In this document: piece by piece, positions 56,341-64,000 of the stretch | Layout: every line of letters starts with the position of its first letter | How positions within the stretch are numbered: position 1 is the first letter of the stretch | Assembly (NCBI RefSeq): GCF_958298935.1 | Contig: NC_084927.1 | Location: 25,618,001-25,682,000, forward strand | Origin: Phragmites australis | Lineage: Eukaryota > Streptophyta > Magnoliopsida > Poales > Poaceae | DNA: 64,000 nt | Reading direction: 5' to 3' | Notes under the pieces: generated by a model | Told to the model about the DNA's origin: nothing | Databases searched by the model: none | Seen by the model: only the letters and a program-made list of their open reading frames with translations | Position numbers and translations under genes: made by a program

Positions 56341-59300
56341 TGTAACAGCCCAGATGGCTTAAGCATATCATTAAGCATCATAAACATCATTTGCATCATG
56401 CTTGCTTATTTTGGTGAATTATGAACATGCATTTTCAATTAAACATAAATTGTGAAAATCAATGTTAATTGGTGCATTGTTAAGCAACTCAAAATATTGC
56501 TATACAACATAGGGTTGAAAATAATTTTAGAAATTAGTCCGTATCATGTGGAGAATATAAATGATTTTTCCAAAAAATTTGGGAATTATTTTGAAGGCAT
56601 AAAAATTACCACAATTTAGAAAAGGTTGCATGTTTGGAGAATTTTAGTTTTAAATTGGCTTAGGAATTATGGGTAAAACTAGTTAAAATGAGTTTCACAT
56701 GAATTGTAGTTTCATACAAAATTTGGTCCATGATTTTTTAACCAACGGAAGATATTCTTTTGAATAGAAGAAGTGGAGATGATATTTTCTTTAGTCGGTC
56801 ACTGTTCATCAGCCCCACCTGTCATCCCTCTCTCTACCTCTCACCTCCTCTCTCTCGCCGAGCATTGCTCATGGGCGGCGCCAATTTTATTTACTTCCAT
56901 GGCCAGCCACGTCGCCGGAAAGCCAGAGTACGGCACCATGGCTGCCCTTATCCTTTGCCCCTTGCCCTCTGCTCCCTCTCTCCCTCTCATTGCTCTCTCT
57001 CTCTCTCTCATTGCTCTCTCTCTCTCTCTCTCTCTTCCGACCAGGCAGCAGCGCAGAGCGCCAAATCACGCACCGCCGAGCGTGAGCCCATCTAGCCAAG
57101 CCCCTTTGGAGCCCGGAGTAGAGCCGACCAAGGTCATCCCCACCGTCCCCGCACGATCCCCGACGATCTTCCGGCCGGATTCGAGTGCACCAGCACCATC
57201 TTCTTCGTCTCCGGTGGCTTCCTCCCACTGTCCATCGTCGAGCTGCCGCATCCGAGCTCCTCCTCACAAATCCATCCCGTGGTGAGCTTCCCCACACCGT
57301 TTCCTTGCTTTTGCATGTGGTCGTTTTGAGTTTGCTCGTTGCCGGCCCGAGTTTCCACGGCGACCGAGCGCCGCCACCCGTGGCCTCTTGCCGCCGGCCA
57401 TGCTCCGACGAGCCCACTGGCCGAGCCTTGTCCAACCGAATTCATCGACACACACTGGTCGTGTTGGAGTCCTCGGCCGGCCCGATAGCTCAGCCACTCA
57501 CCGCCATTGAACGCTGATCGAGCCGTCGGCCGGCCGTGCTGGGCCGTGCCATGGCTCCAAGTCGGTTTTGACCCGTGGTAACCCACCCGGACCGCTGTCA
57601 GTTTCAGTGACTAGCCAGCCGGGAGTGCAAAGAGTATTGCGGGCATTTTAATAATCGAGAAATTCCAGAAAATGCGAAATAGAATATTTGATCAATATTA
57701 AATTGGCTGGAATTTGTAAAATGCATAGAAAATTGTATATAGCTCCAAAAATCATGAAACCAATTTTGTTAGGTTTATATGATCATTATCTACATGTTAA
57801 AAATACTGGGAGCTATGAAATGTGTAATTAAATTGCATGGGTTAATAAAATAGTTTTAAGCTTCGTTAATCCATAATTAAATATTGGTAACTCCAAAATT
57901 GATGAATTCAATTTTGTAAACCTTATTAATTGATTCCCTGCTCACTAAAAGTAATCACCCTCATGTTAGACATGATTAAATTCCTATTTAGGGTTAAGCT
58001 TTGTGTTAAGCTTAATTAATCTAGGAAAATGAGTAGATGCTTAACATTAATCAAAATTAAGAAAATTTTGAGGCTTTAAAACTCATGTCATAATGCATTT
58101 CATCTCCACCTTGTCATGCATTGTGGAGCATCCATCATTGCATGTCATTTGTGCTCATCATTGCATGCGTTCTTCAGTAGTGAACGAAGAATCGAAGCGT
58201 GACGCGAGTGTGATCGAGGGTGACACCGAGGCACACCACTTCTGCGAGTTCTGTTCAGGAAGTATCAGACAAACCTTGGAGCAACAAGGCAAGCATCTAA
58301 ACATACTGCACCCTTCGTTCAAATTAAATGGAGTCTAAAATTGATAAATTATGCTTTATGTATATTTGCATGTGTTGAGTCTAGTGTCTGGCTGATATGG
58401 GTAGAACCTATGTTGATGCATTATCTCTACCTTGACTTCTTGATGAATCCTTATCCTTGTAGCCTTGATGATATAGTTGTGTCTAGCTTCAATGTTTATT
58501 CGAAATGCTTAGCAATGCTTAGGTCCTCGGTAGAAGTTGAGCGACGGTGCTGCCGTTGTTCGCGAGCTTAGGGCTCAATCGTTGTTTACAAATACAAAGA
58601 TGAGGTTGAGATGTGAGATTGAGGCGATATGTGGGCGGTGTTAGGGGTATCTTCTGCCCAGGAGGAGTCCTCTGGGTAGTTCAGGAGAGGAGCCCGGATG
58701 CCGTAGACTGCTTGCATAGTTTAAGACCGTCTGTCGGTACAGTTGGCTCTAGCACTTACCATACCCACCACATGTTGATCTAATGGTAAGGTAAGCCGAC
58801 TATCATATGTCGTGCCGACACTTGTCTTGCGGCTCTATGACACATAAGAGGAAAAGAAAAGGAGAAGCAAGGTGGCAGGGAGCCGGAGGTGTCCGGGACA
58901 CGCTCGCGGCAACCCCGGTGCCATAGGGGCATTACAAGTAGGTGGTTCCGGGTATGAGAAAGGTTGACTCGAGTACCCCTTGTGTGTACTTTCGTGAGTA
59001 GCACAAGCCGAATGGTTCTCAAGTCGTGTGGGTAAAGTTGTACCCCCTGCAGGGTGTAAGAACAATTCAAATTGCCGCACTCTCGGTCATGAGCATGCTA
59101 TTGTTTCATCTGTATCGGTCGTAGAGTTTATGAATGTGGGATAAGGTTACAGTGTGATGGTTTGGTTGGTGGTTTGTCGATGAGGTACTATGGTTACCAT
59201 ACATACATGTTCAAGTTGTGGTTTAGAGGGTAGAAAGGTAGTTATTTTTAAAGTTAAGTATAGCTGCTCACACATATATGTCTAGGTTGCTTACCGCATA

Positions 59301-59845
59301 TGTTTTACTTAACCTTGTGGCCTACTCTTGCTAACAGCTCAATGCATAATACTTCGAGTCGAGCTAAGAATATGTGTTCTGTATAGATTAAGTCTTGCGA
59401 GTACCTTCGTACTCATACCTGCGCTTTCAGGTTCTACTGGTGTGGGTGATGCGTTGTTTGGCTACTTCATGCCCGCCGATGCAGGTGGTGGGCAAGAGTA
59501 GTGCATCATACTCTGGTGAGGCGTAGCTTTTGGGGTGGAGCCTAAGGACATATGGTTCCACTCTTCTTTTGTTGTTGTTAAGGTTTTTTTTCGCTGCATA
59601 GTTTCTCTTTGTGAAAACTGTTGCAAATGGTTGCATGCTTAAGAACTTGTAATATAACTTTTATTACTCGCTCTTTCTTAAGCTATGTTGTGGTATGCAT
59701 GTTGGAAAGGCATGTGTTCCGATCTTGAACACAAAACACGTGTCGGGACTACCGGGATGGTATTCTGGTTAATCACTAAGGTTGTGATTATGAATAATGA
59801 TCCTCCTAATGATTAATTAGAATACTATTTGGACGGTTCCTCACA
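56341..59845 (+). mobile_element. Solo LTR E (3.5 kb), inside the CACTA element
   Basis: 3505 bp, from TGTAACAGCCCAGATGGC to GACGGTTCCTCACA with perfect TCTAC duplications (56336-56340 and 59846-59850). Homologous to solo LTR D (18307-21432), about 380 bp longer. Contains CT microsatellites at about 56980-57038 and a GC-rich region with shadow ORFs (56760-57590) that show no domain. Confidence 0.93.
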
Positions 59846-60244
59846 TCTACATGCCCAAGGTGCTCTAAAGTTAGTAAGATGATCTACATTTCATTTTTTT
59901 ACTTAGATTTATTTGCTAGATTGATCTATGTTTGAATGTATGTGATTGCTCTATGATGATGAATTTTGAGACGAGCTAGAGCTCCAATTGAGATGATCTA
60001 CATTTCATTTATGGTTAGATTTATTTATTCGATTGCTCTAGATTTGAATGTATGCGATTATGCCATGGTGACCCAAATCTCCAATTTTCTAGGAGTGATT
60101 TAAGAGAGAGAGAGAGAGAGAGAATGTTAAAATCACATCTAAATAGATTAAAACCTAGCTCAAATTTTCTAGTAGTGAATTAGGTAAAAAGATTAAATCA
60201 CCTCTAAATAAATCAACATATTGAATCTGAATATTGTGCTGTAG

Positions 60245-63200
60245 GGATGGCGCATTCACCTGTTAGTCACAAGCGGGTATGACAGTATTTAGAAGATTGG
60301 TCCTTCGACCTAGGACAAGTGCTGGAAGGTGATGGGTCATTTAACATGGAGAAATCAAGATGTGAGGTAATTCAATAACTTAGATGTGCTTTTGAAATAT
60401 TGCATGGTTATCAGTTTAATGGTTTTTTTATGATTGCTAAAATGTAATGATAATCATAAATTTGCAGATGGACCAGACATGGATGTGCAAGGTTAACCGT
60501 CACGGTCCAAAATTCTTTCATGGTGTGGAAGCTTTTTTAGGGCTGCCGTGACATACAGGAAGTTAAAAAACAAGCGTGATGATTACTATATATGATGTTT
60601 GTGTGTTGATTGCAAGAATGAGAAGCAGTTCTTAGGCATAGAGCAGATTCGTTCACACTTATTTCATAGGGGTTTAAAGCTTGGCTATATCCGATGGACC
60701 AAACATGGTGAATATGAGGAGGTTGTACATGAAGAGCAGCCCACAGTTGAAGAAGAAGGAGGCAATGATATGATGGCTGACGAAGACATCGATATGTTGG
60801 CATTAAAAGATACTTTTGTCGGCAACGATGATGATGACCTAGACGAAATATTGCGCAATGCAGAGGGAGACTTCACCAGTGATAGGCAACTTAAAAAGTT
60901 CCAGCACATGATAGAGGACTATAAAATACCGGTGTTCCCAGGCTGTAACAAAGAGCACAATAAGCTACAAGTTGTGCTGACATTACTGCAAATGAAGTCT
61001 AGAAATGGTTGGTATAATAAGGGATTCAACGAGTTGTTACGATTCTTGAGGGACTTGCTTCTAGAGGGCAACAAGTTGCCTAAAAGCATGTACCATACCA
61101 AGTAGTTTGTCTTCCCGTTAAGGTTGGATGTAGAGAAAATGCATGCATGTTGAAACGACTGCATGCTATATCACAATGGGGATACAGACTTGGAAGCGTG
61201 TCGCATTTGCGGTGCATCATGGTACAAGTGCAATGTTGACGATATCGATAGCAATGACGTAGGGTAGAAGAGTAAGGATAAAAGACACATTGCTAAGATG
61301 GTTTGGTATTTCCCTATAATCTCCCATTTGAAACGATATCGTGTATCTTGAACCATTGCTTGAAGATCTTCTTGTACTATGGAAAGATGACGTACGTGTG
61401 GGATAAATACAAACGTGAGCATTTCACCCTGCGTGCAATGTTGTTCGTAAGGATCCAAAATTTGCAAGCTCTTGCTAACCTATTGGGATAGACTTTAAAA
61501 GGCTACAATGGATGTGTATGATGCTTGGATGAAACAGGGGGTGTGGCTAAATAATTGTAAGAAAATGATCGACATGGGTCACCGTAGGTTTCTATGCCTA
61601 GATCACCCATACCGCAGAAATAAAAGAGCTTTTGATGGGACAGTGGAGTCTCATTGAGCTCTGAAGGTTTACACTGGGGAACATGTATATAATATGGTAA
61701 AGAATCTTAGAGTTGTCCTTGGAAAGGGGAAAGACAGCTCGCTCCTATGTTTAAAAAGAAATCATTTTTTTAGAATTACCTTGTTGGAAGCACTTAATGG
61801 TCCAACACGCAATCGACGTCATGCATGTGAAGAAGAACGTGTTTGACAACTTGATCGGTATTTTACTAGACATACATGGCAAAATAAAAGATACACTAAA
61901 TGCACATTTGGACCTGAAAGATATGAAGGTAAGAAAAATTCTGCATCTTAAAATTCTAGGCAATGGGGTAAACGAACTTTCCACATCTTGCTACAACCTG
62001 AGCAAGGAAGAGAAGATTAGCATGTGCAATTGCTTGCATGGAATCAAATTTTTGATCGGTTACTCCTCCAACATGAAAAGATAAGTAAACATGAAAACTT
62101 TGAAGTTAGTTGGTATAAAGTCCCATAATTGTCATGATGGTGATACAATTACTTTCTGTTTTAATTAGAGGTATTCTATCGGATAAGGTCTAAGACCTAA
62201 TTATAAAGTTGTGTTCATTTTTCAACGTAATTTCACATAATGTCATTGATCTGAGAAAACTAACAAAGTTGCAGAAAGACGTGGTCCATACTATATGCCA
62301 GCTTGAGAGTATTCTTCCTCCATCATTTTTTGATATAATACCCTATCTCATTGTTCACATCATGCATGAGATAAAGTACCTTGGCCCATTGTTTCTGCAT
62401 CAGATGTATCCTTTCAAAAGGTTCATATCAGTTATGAAGAAATATGTTCGTAACCAAGGTCGGCAGGAAGGTTGCATGGCCTAAGGCTAGGGAACGGAGG
62501 AGGTCGTTGAGTTTACCGTTGACTACATGGATCTGAAAGCAATTAGTAAGCATGTATCTCGTAATGATGGAAGGCTAAAGGGGAAAGGGACGCTAGGTCA
62601 TAACACAGTCTGTACCAGTGATTATATTTCATTCACCCAAGCATATTTTGTAGTTCTGCAACAATCAGTTGTAGTGGGCCCGTATGTTAATATGCACATG
62701 CAAATACTATGGTCCACAAATCCAACGAAGTCAGAGAATTAGATCGCAAGAGAGCACAGAGATAATTTCAGCAGTTTGTTACATAGACACATGATGGATA
62801 AAGATACATATGATGCATTGTTGCAAATGTTGGCTAATGGGTCGTCAACTATGATTCATACATACAAGCATACGATATTAATGGCTATACATTTTATACG
62901 AGAGCACAAGATAATAAAAGCACTAATCAAAATAGTGATGTTCATATTGATGCCTACGACCGCGATGGCAACAGGGAGATCTACTATGAATTCATAGAGG
63001 AGATTTGAGAGCTTCAATATAGAGAACAGTTGAAGATCCCCCTATTCCGGTATCAATGGATTATACTTCTAGGTGGAGTGAATATCGACAAGTATGGTAT
63101 GAGTACCGTCAACTTCAAACTCGTCGGATATAGAGAATAACCATTCGTGGTTGTCAAAGATGTTACACAAATTTTCTATGTAAAGGACACGGACCCAGCT

Positions 63201-63384
63201 AACAAGGAGGATCATCATGTGGTTCTTGAAGGAAAAAGAAAGATTATCGATGTTGAGGATGTCATCGACGAGGAAGACTACAACAAATTCGACGACTTGC
63301 CTCTTTTGGAGAGAATGTCGACCTGCTTCTTATTGACAATATTGAGGAACCTACCTACATACGCTGCGATTATGACGAAGCTAT
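60245..63384 (+). pseudogene. CACTA TNP2-type transposase, decayed
   Basis: Recognisable blocks in order: TWMCKVNRHGPKFFHGVEAF (60480); an acidic linker; the TNP2 core near 61160 (DCMLYHNGD, then EACRICGASWYKC) and 61545 (WLNNCKKMIDMGHRRFLCLDH); the DUF4218 start (61800; AIDVMHVKKNVFDNLIGILL) and core (62340; VHIMHEIKYLGPLFLHQMYP); and the DUF4216 end near 63160 (TQIFYVKDTDPANKEDHHVV). Such transposases cut and paste CACTA elements by binding their subterminal repeats. Stops of all three types and many frame changes interrupt it, so it is inactive. Introns may explain some breaks but not all. Confidence 0.82.
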
Positions 63385-63855
63385 AATCGTTAAATGAAAG
63401 CAATTTTGATGTAATAATTAATTCAAACTTCGCTATAATTTGTATCAAGGACATATATTAAGTAAGAATATGCTTTATTTTGTATTAAGTAAAAGGTTCA
63501 CATCTATCATTAATGCTTTAATTAGTACAAATAAAGCTATTATATAATATTTATAGATCTAATTCATATCTACTCATAATATGCCTTAATTTATATCAAG
63601 TAAAAAGCTTTAATTTTTATTAGAAATATACATTGCCTTATACAATAAATTAGTTTCTGCAAAAAAAAATAATGCTTAAGTACTACACAAATTATAGATC
63701 TAATATTCGATAAATTACAAACCTAAATATACAATAAATTAGTTCCTACAAAAAATAATGATTAAGTACTACACAACTTATAGATCTAATATAAACCCTA
63801 GTATACAATACATTACAGACCTACATATACAACAAAATAGTTTGTCAAAAAAGAA
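63385..63855. other. AT-rich spacer between transposase and the right subterminal repeats
   Basis: Contains direct repeats of ~90 bp built on AATAAATTAGTT(T/C)CT(G/A)CAAAAAA and TTATAGATCTAAT words (about 63645-63800). No coding sequence. Confidence 0.5.
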
Positions 63856-63859
63856 AAAC

Positions 63860-64000
63860 AATATCAGTGTCGACTGTGGTCTACAATCAGAACTGGTACG
63901 TGTTTCAATGCCAGTTGTAGACCACATCTAGTACTAATAGTCCTAGTATCAGTGCCAACTGTGGTCTACAGGTGATACTAATGTGCTATCCCTATATATA
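63860..64000. repeat. Subterminal repeats of the CACTA right end
   Basis: CAGTG(T/C)C(G/A)ACTGTGGTCTACA occurs at about 63865 and 63951, and the inverted TGCCAGTTGTAGACCACA at about 63910. Such arrays precede a CACTA terminus, which should follow soon after the window ends. Confidence 0.7.

Larger units (their letters stand above)
55977..64000 (+). mobile_element. CACTA (En/Spm) transposon, right end outside the window
   Basis: Starts CACTACAACAGAAATAG, the standard CACTA terminus, preceded by TGA (possible 3-bp target). Subterminal repeats such as (C/A)CTGGCAT(C/T)GAT and GACATTGATACTTC fill 56000-56220. A TNP2-type transposase remnant lies at 60245-63384. Inverted subterminal repeats return at about 63860-64000. 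The right CACTA end is not reached. A 3.5-kb solo LTR splits it at 56341-59845. Confidence 0.85.

Noticed and set aside
56760..57586. 110-182-residue ORFs in the GC-rich part of solo LTR E
   Set aside because: Inside a solo LTR with a clear target duplication. Low-complexity translations without motifs on both strands.

Overview
The window is nuclear DNA from a grass. The genes have GC-rich first exons, spliced introns, and TE families typical of cereals (Tourist and Stowaway MITEs, CACTA, Sirevirus-like Copia, large solo LTRs). The predicted RDR2 protein looks very close to my recollection of maize MOP1, which points to a panicoid grass. The species cannot be fixed from the sequence alone.

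Host genes, left to right: a plastid-type GNAT acetyltransferase (minus strand, 369-1633, two exons); a Bet v 1/major latex protein-like gene (5712-6247, two exons); RDR2, the RNA-dependent RNA polymerase of RNA-directed DNA methylation (29027-35218, four exons, apparently intact); a five-helix membrane protein of unknown function (37892-40724, four exons); a receptor-like kinase pseudogene with several small frameshifts (minus strand, 41497-43113); and a 71-residue DUF761-like small protein (49119-49334).

Most of the rest is transposable elements. 8245-27437 is a decayed Sirevirus-like Copia element with gag, a pol lacking most of its reverse transcriptase, a long env-position ORF and two LTRs. 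Three solo LTRs sit inside it (9757-11365, 12596-14932, 18284-22682), and the third is itself split by a fourth (18307-21432). Each has a target-site duplication, so the order of insertion can be read. A second nest at 53.5-64 kb holds a solo LTR (53536-55848) and a CACTA transposon (55977 to beyond the window end) with a broken TNP2-type transposase, split by a 3.5 kb solo LTR (56341-59845). A Tourist MITE at 2889-4521 is split by another solo LTR.

TEs also touch the genes. RDR2 has a retroposon ending about 230 bp before its start codon, a hAT-type element with an 8-bp duplication in intron 3, and a ~180-bp-arm inverted repeat about 0.7 kb after its stop. The membrane-protein gene carries a second hAT-like element in intron 3.

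The most unusual signal is in the env-position ORF. From 23663 to 25492, 19 in-frame stops are all TAG, many in glutamine-rich stretches where CAG is expected. This fits CAG-to-TAG decay at methylated CHG sites, or less likely stop-codon read-through. No prokaryotic-type operon, CRISPR array or other clearly new gene system was seen.
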